A DNA stretch of 64,000 bases. Source: JABMQB01 sp963678235. GTDB lineage: Bacteria > Bacteroidota > Bacteroidia > Bacteroidales > Prolixibacteraceae. The position numbers were made by a program, and so were the translations under genes. Location: positions 186,001 through 250,000 of the forward strand of contig OY782766.1 in NCBI GenBank assembly GCA_963678235.1, written 5' to 3'. The notes under the pieces are model-generated. The model searched no databases and had not been told where the DNA came from. It saw nothing but the letters and a program-made list of their open reading frames with translations. Positions 44,420 through 53,097 of this stretch are shown piece by piece (within the stretch, counting starts at the first letter, position 1; each line of letters starts with the position of its first letter).

Positions 44420-45148
44420 GTGGAATATTTGGAGAAAATATCAGTATTGATTTTTAATTTAAGCATTGGCTTATCCCTTTTTCGTCGTTTAGGATTTACT
44501 GTCCGATCCAAGTGGGATTTGAGTCAATCTAAATTTAAGCTTTTTGATTTTGCTTTATTTATTATTTCAGGATTAGCGCTTTTTGTTTTTTATCAATCCT
44601 ACAAATTCACGCATTTACTCGACTGGCTTTTGGTGCTGGTGCTACTGTTGTTTGGTATAGAAAAAACAATTTGGAAATACACAGATGCAAAACGCAATTC
44701 TATTCTGTTTTTGCTGTGCCTTTTTGTAGATGTCCTTTTTCAAATTGAGTTCGGTGCTGCAAACGGGAAGCATTACTCATCGATCGATCCCATATTGATT
44801 GTCTATTCTTCATTTCTCAGTGGAATGGTTATCTGCTTATTGGCATACGGAAAAAGATTTCCTTCAAATGCCGGGAAGTATCTGTTTTATGTCGTATTTT
44901 TTAAGGCATATTTGTATTTCTCGAAGCTGGTAATTACCTGGTATGCAGGATTTCCTTCCGAAATTTCTTGGATAAATTTACATGCTGCACCACAAAACTA
45001 TTTTTTACTATCCACGGTAATCGTAGGAATCTTAATTCCATTTATTTTGTATTTTCCACATCTCATTAATTCACAAAGTTGGGTAAAAGTGGGATTGTAC
45101 ATCATGTTGTTAAGTTCAGTGCCCGAATTATTTTTAATGTATTTTTAA
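44420..45148 (+). CDS. Multi-spanning membrane protein, function unknown
   Basis: This 242-residue protein has about seven or eight hydrophobic spans: FDFALFIISGLALFVFYQ, LLDWLLVLVLLLFGIE, ILFLLCLFVDVLF, LIVYSSFLSGMVICLLAYG, YLFYVVFFKAYLYFSKLVI, FLLSTVIVGILIPFILYF and VGLYIMLLSSVPELFLMYF. No domain is recognised. It starts with GTG at 44420, 18 bases after the cytochrome/FG-GAP gene, and ends 16 bases before the barrel gene. It therefore belongs to the same transcript and may be an accessory membrane component. Confidence 0.75.
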   Translation: MEYLEKISVLIFNLSIGLSLFRRLGFTVRSKWDLSQSKFKLFDFALFIISGLALFVFYQSYKFTHLLDWLLVLVLLLFGIEKTIWKYTDAKRNSILFLLCLFVDVLFQIEFGAANGKHYSSIDPILIVYSSFLSGMVICLLAYGKRFPSNAGKYLFYVVFFKAYLYFSKLVITWYAGFPSEISWINLHAAPQNYFLLSTVIVGILIPFILYFPHLINSQSWVKVGLYIMLLSSVPELFLMYF

Positions 45149-45164
45149 GAACGAATAAACTCAA

Positions 45165-46208
45165 ATGATAAAAAAATATCTGTTGTTATTCATTTTGGGT
45201 AGCACTATTATAGGTGTTTACGCGAAAGATAAAAAGAAAATTGGGATTCTGCCTGTACCTGCTTTTGGGTATGCACCGGAAACAAGCACGTATGTTGGCG
45301 CGGTTACGCTTTTTACCTTTAACTTGTACGCTGATTCTGTTACCAGGGTGTCTAACGCCGATTTTGAGTTTAATTATACATGGAACAAACAAGTTATCCT
45401 GGAAAGTACCTGGAATTATTATTTTAAAGAAGAACGTTGGTTTACGCAAGGGAAAATCCATTATTCAAAATACCCCGATTCATATTACGGACTAGGAGCA
45501 AATTCTACGGAATTGCAAAAGGTATTGTTCGACAGTAATCGAAGTATTTTTGATATTAATGTATTAAAAAATGTCGGGAAAAAAGTGTTCATTGGTCTTG
45601 GGTTAAGCTTTCAGGATTACAACAAAGTTGCTTTGACTAATTCGGCGAATGAATATGAAGAATTAACCAATGCTACAACAATTGGTCCCGCTATTCGATT
45701 ATTGAACGATAAAAGAAACAACATCCTTAACGCAAGCAGTGGAAGCTATTTTACTGCCAGTTTTGGGTACTATTTCAGTAATCAGAATTATTCAAAACTA
45801 ATTCTGGATTACCGCAAGTACAGCACCTTTAACAAGCAATTTATTTTTGCACTTCGGTGTTATAATTCATTCACAATTGGAACGCCCACATTCTTTGATT
45901 ATTCGTTGGCTGGTGGCGATTATTTTGCACGCGGTATTTCTTACGGGAGGTATCGCGATAAAAACATGGGCCTTGTGCAAGTGGAAACCAGAATTCCGGT
46001 TTATAAAGATTTTGGTTTTGCAGCCTTCGGGGGCGCAAGCACAATTTATGGTGATTACGCTAATTTAAATCAAACAATAAAACCCAACTTTGGAATAGGG
46101 TTACGTTTTCTCATCGATAAAGCCGAATCAATTAATCTTCGATTAGATTATGCTATTGGAAGTGATGGGCAAAGCGGATTTTATATCGCTTTTGGTGAAT
46201 CCTTTTGA
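45165..46208 (+). CDS. BamA/TamA-family outer membrane barrel without POTRA domains
   Basis: The 347-residue protein has a signal peptide (GVYAKDKK) and then the surface-antigen (Omp85 C-terminal) barrel. GILPVPAFGYAPETSTYVGA opens it. DKRNNILNASSGSYFTASFG is the Omp85 motif, and SLAGGDYFARGISYGRYRDK with VQVETRIPVYKDFGFAAFGG follows, ending FYIAFGESF. It lacks POTRA repeats, as do many small BamA-like barrels in Bacteroidota. It closes the act cluster, only 16 bases after the preceding gene, so it may provide an outer membrane port for that system. That link is inference. Confidence 0.85.
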   Translation: MIKKYLLLFILGSTIIGVYAKDKKKIGILPVPAFGYAPETSTYVGAVTLFTFNLYADSVTRVSNADFEFNYTWNKQVILESTWNYYFKEERWFTQGKIHYSKYPDSYYGLGANSTELQKVLFDSNRSIFDINVLKNVGKKVFIGLGLSFQDYNKVALTNSANEYEELTNATTIGPAIRLLNDKRNNILNASSGSYFTASFGYYFSNQNYSKLILDYRKYSTFNKQFIFALRCYNSFTIGTPTFFDYSLAGGDYFARGISYGRYRDKNMGLVQVETRIPVYKDFGFAAFGGASTIYGDYANLNQTIKPNFGIGLRFLIDKAESINLRLDYAIGSDGQSGFYIAFGESF

Positions 46209-46447
46209 TGGCTTTGAAAAACAAATCTTATTGCAAATTATTTCGATTCAGGGAAATTTGAACCATTCTGTTTCCTTTTTTCTATTTATTATTCTAATAT
46301 TACAGTTGCAATAGCTTGCTCTCACTTTGTTTTGCAAGATTTGTGGTATTTAACAAATACGCTTAAAGCTGAAAACAAGGTTATGCTTTTAAGTTAAAAC
46401 CAACTGAAATACGAATTAAGGAACCTTTTTAAACTAAAATAAACCTT

Positions 46448-47986
46448 ATGAAAAAGCTTTGGATAATCATCTGTTTATTTCTTTTTGCATGCAGCATGGA
46501 GAAAAGCGAATCCCCAAAACCTAATATCCTGTACATTATGGTTGACGACATGGGATATTCCGATCTTGGATGTTATGGTGGAGAAATAGAAACACCAAAT
46601 ATTGACAAAATCGCTGAAAGTGGTATCCGCTTTTCGCAGTTTTACAATACCGCTAAATGCATGACCTCCAGGGCCTGTTTGTTAACCGGACTTTATGCAC
46701 AGCAATGTGGGATGGACGAAAAACCTGTTGCAATGACAAATTCAGTAACCCTTGGAGAAGTGTTAAAAACAGCAGGATATCGAACATTTGCAGCTGGGAA
46801 ACATCATGGTACTGAAAATTTATACGATAGGGGATTTGACCATTATTATGGTTTAAGGGATGGAGCATGTAATTATTGGAATCCAGGAGAACAAAGAGAA
46901 GGCGAAGAAATCCCTGGCAGCAAAGGAAGAATTCGTTATTGGTGTGACGATTCAATTACCTATGCTCCATACACACCCGAAGACAAAAACTTTTATACTA
47001 CCGATGTTTATACAAATAAAGCACTGGAATGGTTGGAAGAAGATGAACTGGCGAAGCAGCCCTTTTTTCTGTATGTAGCATTTCAGGCACCTCATTATCC
47101 ATTACATGCCTGGCCCGAGGATATTGCAAAATATAAAGGGAAGTATGATTTAGGTTATGAAGCAATTCGAAAAGCACGTTACCGTCGTATGGTTGACATG
47201 GGTTTGATCAATGAAAGTAAGAATCCATATATTGAAATGGATAGCGAAAGTTGGGGCAAACTATCAGGGATCGCACTTGAGAAAGAAATCAGGCGAATGG
47301 AAATATATGCCGCAATGCTTGACCGGGCTGACCAAAATATTGGAAAGATATTAAACAAGCTCGAACAACAGGGCAAATTGCAAAATACCATTATCATGTT
47401 TTCTTCGGATAACGGAGGGTGTGCCGAGCTATCGGGTGCAAAAGTTAAATCCGATAAACTGGAAGACTTTGGTAATGTTGCAAGTTACGAAGAGGTTGGC
47501 GAAAACTGGGCAACAGTGCAAAATACCCCGCTTCGGTATTGGAAAAATTACAGCCATGAAGGAGGTATCCGTACCCCATTTATTGTGAGTTGGCCCGATC
47601 GTTTAAAAAATACAAATCAGATTTGCACTGAATACGGACACCTGATTGATGTTATGCCAACCATTATTGAATTAACTGGTGCCGAATACCCGAAAACATT
47701 CGGAGGAAGAGAAATTATACCCATGCAGGGAGTTAATTTAATGCCGGCACTTGAAGGGAAAAAAATTGAACGCAATAAGCCGTTGTTTTGGCAGTGGAAA
47801 TTTGGTGGCGCTGTACGAAACGGTAATATGAAAGCCGTTTTCTGGGAAGACAAATGGGAATTGCACGATATGTCGGAAAAACCAAATGAGACAGACGATT
47901 TGTCACAAGAAAAAGCTGAAGAACTAGAGGCAATGAAAAAAACGTGGCAGGATTGGTATACGAAAGTTAAGCAAGAAACCCCATAA
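46448..47986 (+). CDS. Type I sulfatase lipoprotein with atypical FGly motif
   Basis: The 512-residue sulfatase (lipobox FLFAC, Cys15) has the family N-terminus PNILYIMVDDMGYSDLGCYG with metal Asp residues. The maturation motif CMTSRACLLTG starts at Cys71. Known motifs are C-x-P/A-x-R; here the third position is Thr. It also has AAGKHHG, FLYVAFQAPHYPLHAWPED and FSSDNGG, all expected active-site segments of arylsulfatase-like S1 enzymes. It hydrolyses sulfate esters from carbohydrates, probably on fragments handled by the next two genes. Activity depends on whether Cys71 is converted to formylglycine with this motif. Confidence 0.9.
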   Translation: MKKLWIIICLFLFACSMEKSESPKPNILYIMVDDMGYSDLGCYGGEIETPNIDKIAESGIRFSQFYNTAKCMTSRACLLTGLYAQQCGMDEKPVAMTNSVTLGEVLKTAGYRTFAAGKHHGTENLYDRGFDHYYGLRDGACNYWNPGEQREGEEIPGSKGRIRYWCDDSITYAPYTPEDKNFYTTDVYTNKALEWLEEDELAKQPFFLYVAFQAPHYPLHAWPEDIAKYKGKYDLGYEAIRKARYRRMVDMGLINESKNPYIEMDSESWGKLSGIALEKEIRRMEIYAAMLDRADQNIGKILNKLEQQGKLQNTIIMFSSDNGGCAELSGAKVKSDKLEDFGNVASYEEVGENWATVQNTPLRYWKNYSHEGGIRTPFIVSWPDRLKNTNQICTEYGHLIDVMPTIIELTGAEYPKTFGGREIIPMQGVNLMPALEGKKIERNKPLFWQWKFGGAVRNGNMKAVFWEDKWELHDMSEKPNETDDLSQEKAEELEAMKKTWQDWYTKVKQETP

Positions 47987-48040
47987 TAAATTACATTAAC
48001 CAACAAAATTACAGGATCGGAATTACCATTATAAAGCCAA

Positions 48041-49462
48041 ATGAACAAAATCTGTTTTATTCTCTTAGCATTTAATTTGCTTGTTGTGGTGATTGGTGCA
48101 GATGCCCAATATGTAGATATAAAAAAAGTAGATGCTGCAACAAAATTATATCTGGCAAAGCCCGGCTATAAAACCCCATACGGCGAAATAAGCCCTGAGC
48201 AAATAAAATCAGTAATGGACCGCATCCTGAACTATTTGGAAGAGTCAACCCCAATCGGGGTTCTTGATAAAAATACAAAAGAGCCAATATCGGATTACAA
48301 AAAGATAGATAGAAATTCGATTATTCATCAGGGTACATTTAGTATTACCAACTACATGTGGGGCGTAACTTATGCATCCATGTTAAATGCATCCAAAATA
48401 ACCGGAGATGCCCGATATAAAAAATATGTGGCCGACCGATTCCAATTTTTATCGGAAGTGGCGCCATATTTTGCCCCTGTATTGCCGAAAGATAACAGCG
48501 AGGCTGACCCACAAATGAGGCAGCTTTTGCGCCCTGAAGCCTTGGACGATGCAGGAGCCATGTGTTCGGCAATGATTAAGGCAAAAATGGAAAATGTTGA
48601 TTTTGATGGTCAAGCCATAATTGACCGTTATTTCGACCATATCATCAATAAAGAATATCGGCTTCCTGATGGGATTTTTGCCCGCAACCGGCCTCAAAAA
48701 AACACCGTATGGCTCGACGACATGTTTATGGGAATCCCTGCAATTGCCAACATGGGCAAACTAACGGGCGAAACAAAATATTTCGATGAAGCAGTCAAAC
48801 AGGTTGTGCTTTTTGCGGACCGGATGTTTATGCCTGAAAAAGGGTTGTACCGCCACGGTTGGGTTGAAGCAATGAACCCGCATCCTGCCTTTCATTGGGG
48901 AAGGGCAAATGGTTGGGCACTTTTAACAAAAGTAGAAGTGTTGGATGCAATTCCAGAAGGTTATCCGGGACGCGAAAAAGTATTGGCATTGCTGCAAGCC
49001 CATATCCAGGGACTTTGTGCATTGCAGTCCAGCGAAGGTTTGTGGCACCAGCTATTAGACCGTAATGACTCGTATCTGGAAACATCGGCAAGCGCAATTT
49101 ATGTTTATTGTATGGCAAAGGCTATTAACGAAGGTTGGATCGATATGCTTGTCTACGGTTCGCAAACGATGCTCGGATGGCATGGCATATCAACTAAAGT
49201 GGACGAACAGGGGGCAATTGAAGGAACTTGCGTTGGCACAGGAATGGGCTACGATCCGGCATTTTATTATTATCGCCCGGTGAATACAGCGGCAGCACAT
49301 GGTTATGGTCCAATGATTTTTGCCGGGGCAGAAATGTACCGCCTGCTGAAAAACCATACCGCTAAATTGAACGACAGCGCCCTTTTATTTTATAAAGAAA
49401 AAGTTAATACCAAAGCAGCAATTTTTTATATCGAAGAAGATGGGGTAAGGGATTACCATTAA
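48041..49462 (+). CDS. GH105 unsaturated rhamnogalacturonyl/glucuronyl hydrolase
   Basis: The 473-residue exported enzyme (signal to GADAQY) is an alpha/alpha toroid of the GH88/GH105 type. TVWLDDMFMGIPAIANMGKL carries the candidate catalytic Asp226/Asp227; HPAFHWGRANGWALLTKVEV and CALQSSEGLWHQLLDRNDSY are standard motifs, as is YLETSASAIYVYCMAKAI. GH105 hydrolyses the unsaturated uronic acid left on the non-reducing end by polysaccharide lyases, by water addition across the double bond. It would process products of the pectate lyases upstream. The sulfatase lies 54 bases upstream and a DUF4861 gene downstream. Confidence 0.93.
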   Translation: MNKICFILLAFNLLVVVIGADAQYVDIKKVDAATKLYLAKPGYKTPYGEISPEQIKSVMDRILNYLEESTPIGVLDKNTKEPISDYKKIDRNSIIHQGTFSITNYMWGVTYASMLNASKITGDARYKKYVADRFQFLSEVAPYFAPVLPKDNSEADPQMRQLLRPEALDDAGAMCSAMIKAKMENVDFDGQAIIDRYFDHIINKEYRLPDGIFARNRPQKNTVWLDDMFMGIPAIANMGKLTGETKYFDEAVKQVVLFADRMFMPEKGLYRHGWVEAMNPHPAFHWGRANGWALLTKVEVLDAIPEGYPGREKVLALLQAHIQGLCALQSSEGLWHQLLDRNDSYLETSASAIYVYCMAKAINEGWIDMLVYGSQTMLGWHGISTKVDEQGAIEGTCVGTGMGYDPAFYYYRPVNTAAAHGYGPMIFAGAEMYRLLKNHTAKLNDSALLFYKEKVNTKAAIFYIEEDGVRDYH

Positions 49463-49637
49463 TAAATTGGCGATTTCTTTGGTATTATAGTTTTAATCAG
49501 TGATACCTTTGATGGGATGTACTTGTAAAACGCCAGGATAACAGTGCATGAAGCAATAGGCTTACCCCCAAGATTTCAGAAGAATTAAAAAAGAAGCTCA
49601 ACTTCAATATATTTGGGTTTTATTAAAATTATAAAAT

Positions 49638-50927
49638 ATGAAAAAATTAGTACCAAACTTTTTAGCTGTTTTATTTATTATCGGTCTTTTATCCTGCAGC
49701 CAGAATAAAGAAACCGATGTACATCAAATTGTTCTTGGCAATTCATCGATGTTTGATTTACAAGATAAAGCTATTTCTATAAAACGATCGGATATAAAAT
49801 GTGCAGAAAATGGAGAATCTTTACCATTGATTACCAGTCAAAAAGGCGATACCATACCAGCTCAATTAAACGACTTGGACGGTGACCAGCAATGGGACGA
49901 ATTGTTTTTTGTGGTAGCACTTCAGGCAGGTTCAAGTGAAACTTTAAAGTTAAAATGGGTTGATACCCTCCCTGAATTTGTAAAACGTACCAGTGCACGA
50001 TTTGGAAAGAGGTCTTCCGCAACAACACCCGTTCAAGCGGCTGTAAGTGATGTTTTAATGGCGCGCGATTTACCAAAAACTTTAGGTTATCAGCCGTATC
50101 AAACTGATGGTCCGTCGTGGGAAAATGACAAGGTAGGTTTTAGGCATTATTTTGATGGACGAAATGCCAAAGATTTATTTGGTAAAAAAGTTGCTGAAAT
50201 TTCGCCTGAAACGGTTGGGATCAATGCAGAAGGTGCAGTGGAAGATAATTACCATGCAATGGAAGACTGGGGGCGCGATGTGCTGGCAGTTGGAAGTTCG
50301 CTTGGTATTGGAGGCTATGCCCTGCAAATTGGGGATGATTTGGTTCGATTGGGGGTTACGGTTGATGATTCGGTAAATAATGTGGAAGAAACCAGTTTTA
50401 ATATTTTGGCTGAAGGTCCGGTGAAGTCGGTACTTAACTATCAATATAAAAATTGGGATGCAAATGGACGCAACTATTCCGTGGAAGAAAATACATCCAT
50501 CTGGCCAGGAATGTATGGTTATCAAAATTCGGTGAAGGTGTCTGGCATTCAGGGCGATGAAGCATTGATGGTTGGCCTTGTAAATATCAATACCGAAAAC
50601 GATATTACAGTGTTGACAGAGAATGATAAATACGTAGTTCTTTATACGCACGACAAACAAACCTACGATAAAGTTTGGTGGCTTGGCTTGGCCTTAATCT
50701 TGCCGAAAGACCTTTATATTGATTATACCAAAGCGCCTGAGACAGGACAAATTACCACCACATTTTTAGCGAAATTGAAAATAGAGAATGAAAAACCAAT
50801 TGATTATTATGCGGTTGCATGCTGGGAATTAAGCGATGAACGTTTCATCGATCCCGTTTATTTCCAGGATTATTTAATTGACCTAAGTAATCAACTGGCT
50901 ACTGAGGTAACGGTGGAAATCAAATAG
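49638..50927 (+). CDS. DUF4861 lipoprotein
   Basis: The 429-residue lipoprotein (IIGLLSC, Cys20) matches the DUF4861 layout: a beta-rich body with LPLITSQKGDTIPAQLNDLD, DGDQQWDELFFVVALQAGSS, GPSWENDKVGFRHYFDGRNA, DNYHAMEDWGRDVLAVGSSL and VWWLGLALILPKDLYIDY. This family often accompanies GH105/GH88 enzymes in Bacteroidota glycan loci, but its reaction is not established to my knowledge. A role in handling unsaturated uronides or as an unrecognised enzyme is plausible given the neighbours. Confidence 0.82.
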   Translation: MKKLVPNFLAVLFIIGLLSCSQNKETDVHQIVLGNSSMFDLQDKAISIKRSDIKCAENGESLPLITSQKGDTIPAQLNDLDGDQQWDELFFVVALQAGSSETLKLKWVDTLPEFVKRTSARFGKRSSATTPVQAAVSDVLMARDLPKTLGYQPYQTDGPSWENDKVGFRHYFDGRNAKDLFGKKVAEISPETVGINAEGAVEDNYHAMEDWGRDVLAVGSSLGIGGYALQIGDDLVRLGVTVDDSVNNVEETSFNILAEGPVKSVLNYQYKNWDANGRNYSVEENTSIWPGMYGYQNSVKVSGIQGDEALMVGLVNINTENDITVLTENDKYVVLYTHDKQTYDKVWWLGLALILPKDLYIDYTKAPETGQITTTFLAKLKIENEKPIDYYAVACWELSDERFIDPVYFQDYLIDLSNQLATEVTVEIK

Positions 50928-50974
50928 TTTTTTATTCACTTACTCAGAAATAAACATAAGTTAACCCCCCATCT

Positions 50975-51109
50975 TTTTTTCTGAAAGTCTTCGGGTGATG
51001 CGGATTCTATCCGCATTATTCTTAAGCGAATAAAATTCGCTGCACCCAAATTCTTATGGTTCGATTTTCATTTCTGTTGGTGATTCCTATGAATTATGAA
51101 TGTTTTTTG
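50975..51109. repeat. Dispersed intergenic repeat, copy 2
   Basis: This is the partner of 1180-1329. It contains ctgaaagtcttcgggtgatg, an 8-bp palindrome ATGCGGAT-tct-ATCCGCAT (50998-51016), GCGAAT-aaa-ATTCGC (51026-51040) and a matching tail. It lacks the roughly 20-base hairpin insert found in copy 1. The 305-base gap here holds this element, a short GAAAC/GTTTC inverted repeat near 51119 and AT-rich DNA up to the toxin gene; no other gene is seen. Confidence 0.8.
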
Positions 51110-51232
51110 AATGCAGTGAAACGTAGTTTCGCGGGCAAAAGTCAGCTTTAGCGGAATGTGTTTGCAGGGTAGTAGTATTGTTTTTCAAGCTAATTGTTTT
51201 TTTTGATCTTGTAAAATTTAATAATTCAATTA

Positions 51233-51580
51233 TTATTCTAAATCCATAATTATTAGTAAGTTTTCTTTTACTTTTTCTATCAGGTTTTGAGGTAAGTTTC
51301 CAACTTTTTTAACAAGTCTTTTATTATCAATTGCTCTAATTTGGTCAATCATAACATCGCAGTTTTGATGTAGATTTGCTTCTCCTTTTTTTATGTGAAC
51401 TCGCAATATTTCAGAGTCCTTGTTAACATTTGTCGTTATTGGACAAACTATTGTTGATGGATGCGGAATTTGATTTAATAGATTTGTTTGGATTGTAAGA
51501 ACTGGTCTTGTTTTTCCAGGTTCTGTTCCTATTTGCGGATTTAAATCTGCAATCCAGATTTCGTATTGATTAATCGACAT
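51233..51580 (-). CDS. MazF/PemK-family toxin
   Basis: The 115-residue product (from ATG at 51580; five earlier in-frame codons are less likely) has the MazF endoribonuclease pattern: YEIWIADLNPQIGTEPGKTR, RPVLTIQTN, STIVCPITTNV and NCDVMIDQIRAIDNKRLVKK. MazF proteins cut mRNA at short sites when freed from antitoxin. It overlaps the antitoxin stop by about eleven bases, so the two genes are translated together. The pair lies beside a dispersed repeat between unrelated operons, a common setting for such modules. Confidence 0.92.
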   Translation of the reverse strand: MSINQYEIWIADLNPQIGTEPGKTRPVLTIQTNLLNQIPHPSTIVCPITTNVNKDSEILRVHIKKGEANLHQNCDVMIDQIRAIDNKRLVKKVGNLPQNLIEKVKENLLIIMDLE

Positions 51581-51800
51581 AATCAATCTCCTCAAAATCT
51601 TTTAGTGCTGCCATTGAATCTTTTTTTACTAAATCAGATTCTTTTTTTAATTTTTTTTCCAAGAGAGCACGTCTTTGCAATCTATTATAATATTCTATTG
51701 CTTCATTTATATATCTGTTTCTTGGTTTATTAATTTTTGAAAGAATTTTTTCGGTTTCTCCAAAAATTGAATCGTCAATTTTTAATGATACTGTTTTCAT
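51570..51800 (-). CDS. Antitoxin of the MazF-type pair
   Basis: The 76-residue protein starts MKTVSLKIDDSIFGETEKIL with a ribbon-helix-helix-like N-terminus (PRNRYINEAIEYYNRLQRR) and a charged, flexible C-terminus rich in Lys, Asp and Glu that would wrap the toxin. It precedes and overlaps the toxin gene. Binding to its own promoter is typical, and an inverted repeat over the -7 box fits that. Confidence 0.88.
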   Translation of the reverse strand: MKTVSLKIDDSIFGETEKILSKINKPRNRYINEAIEYYNRLQRRALLEKKLKKESDLVKKDSMAALKDFEEIDYVD

Positions 51801-51812
51801 AATTTATGCTTT

Positions 51813-51852
51813 TGATATTACAAAAGTATATCATTTGGGTATATAATGCAAG
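51813..51852 (-). promoter_or_regulatory. Promoter and operator of the toxin-antitoxin pair
   Basis: On the minus strand, TACTTTTG (51821-51828) is an exact TAnnTTTG box, and CTTG (51849-51852) lies 20 bases upstream as a -33 box. The inverted repeat TGATAT/TATATCA around 51813-51833 overlaps the -7 box and would suit autorepression by the antitoxin. Confidence 0.6.
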
Positions 51853-51909
51853 TATTTCTTTTTCGTGCTATTTAATATGCAACAAAACGTTGCGATAAAA
51901 TAAGCTTTA

Positions 51910-53097
51910 TTAAAACGCCCATTTAAGCCTGCCGTATAAAACCTGTCCATAGTCACCAAATTCAGTTTCCGAATCACCGAAAAACAACTGTCCGGTAGCC
52001 ATTAGCTCCAAATTGTTTCCGAGCGAATAGGTGAAGGCAGGTCCAAAGTAACACGATTTGTCGGAAGGGTTAAACATGCCACTAAAACTGGCAGAAAAAA
52101 TTGGTGTGATTGGAAAGGAGACCTGTGCAAAAGTAGAATACTTGGCAAAGGACAACATTTTTGCCGATATGTCTTGCACGAAAAGGTCCCTTCCGCCAGC
52201 TTTTTCGGAAGTACCAATGCTGTTAAAAAGAAAAGCACCTGAAATATAAAGGCTGTTTTTAAAGGAATAATCAGCCGATAGGGTTGCTACCAGTGCTTCC
52301 TGGCTTTGGGAACTATTATCCCTTGGCGTGAACCACGACACTTCGCCCCTGAACCCGGCACCTTCAATATCGCCCGACCAACCTGTTCCGGCAACATAAT
52401 CGCTGCCTACCCAACCTGCAAAAAGCTGAATGTCGTATTCCCATTTCGAGAACCGGTACATGCCCGCAAGTGCCATATCATCCGAGTTTTCACCAAATTT
52501 ATAAACCAGTTGCGCCGATGAAGTTGTTCCGGTGTAATATTGAAGTTTTATAGCATCGGTGCCAGGGCGTTCTTCGTAATCAAAATCGAAATACGAAAAG
52601 GTATTAAAAATATCGTTGGGGTTCCAAACAGTGGTTATTCCCCAATTAATCCGTTGGCGGCCTATTCGCGCCTGAAAATTTCCCTTGCTGTAGTCCATCC
52701 ATGCCCTGTCAATAAATGCATGGAGAAACCAGCTATTTCCGGAAGCAATGGTTGTGCTCAGGTCAACAAAACCGCCATCAACATCTACTGTACTTTTGTA
52801 ATCCGGATATTCTTTCACCATTTGCCCAAATATCAACCTGTTTCTGGATTCCAATGCAAATGTTAGCTCGTTTGAGGCATACCATCTAAAATTCAGGCGG
52901 TTATGGATGTAGTTGGCAAATAGGTAATCTTGCTCAATTCCGGGAATATCCACCTTCGGGTGGTAATACATGGTCAGATACTTTACATATCCGTTTGCAT
53001 TCAATTTATTTTGCGAAAAGCCTGAAAGATGAACCAGGCATAAAAGTATGATGATGGCTGGATATAAGGTTTTATTTCCAGTAATTATTGTTTTCAT
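51910..53097 (-). CDS. Outer membrane porin-like protein
   Basis: The start is taken at the ATG 53097 (MKTIITGNKT), which overlaps the upstream stop codon by four bases and gives a good signal peptide (LVHLSGFSQNK). The 395-residue mature protein is rich in alternating beta-strands: NYIHNRLNFRWYASNELTFA, WFLHAFIDRAWMDYSKGNFQ, ARIGRQRINWGITTVWNPND and FEYGQVL-type repeats to a terminal GRLKWAF with final aromatic residue. It resembles DUF1302-like porins that co-occur with LolA-like carriers and lipid exporters. It would be the outer membrane part of the transport operon. Confidence 0.75.
   Translation of the reverse strand: MKTIITGNKTLYPAIIILLCLVHLSGFSQNKLNANGYVKYLTMYYHPKVDIPGIEQDYLFANYIHNRLNFRWYASNELTFALESRNRLIFGQMVKEYPDYKSTVDVDGGFVDLSTTIASGNSWFLHAFIDRAWMDYSKGNFQARIGRQRINWGITTVWNPNDIFNTFSYFDFDYEERPGTDAIKLQYYTGTTSSAQLVYKFGENSDDMALAGMYRFSKWEYDIQLFAGWVGSDYVAGTGWSGDIEGAGFRGEVSWFTPRDNSSQSQEALVATLSADYSFKNSLYISGAFLFNSIGTSEKAGGRDLFVQDISAKMLSFAKYSTFAQVSFPITPIFSASFSGMFNPSDKSCYFGPAFTYSLGNNLELMATGQLFFGDSETEFGDYGQVLYGRLKWAF

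Noticed and set aside
47617..48048. 143-residue minus-strand open frame over the sulfatase end
   Set aside because: It covers the conserved sulfatase C-terminus on the other strand, and no family is evident.
50175..50660. 161-residue minus-strand open frame inside the DUF4861 gene
   Set aside because: It is antisense to a well supported lipoprotein gene, and the composition is typical of a shadow frame.
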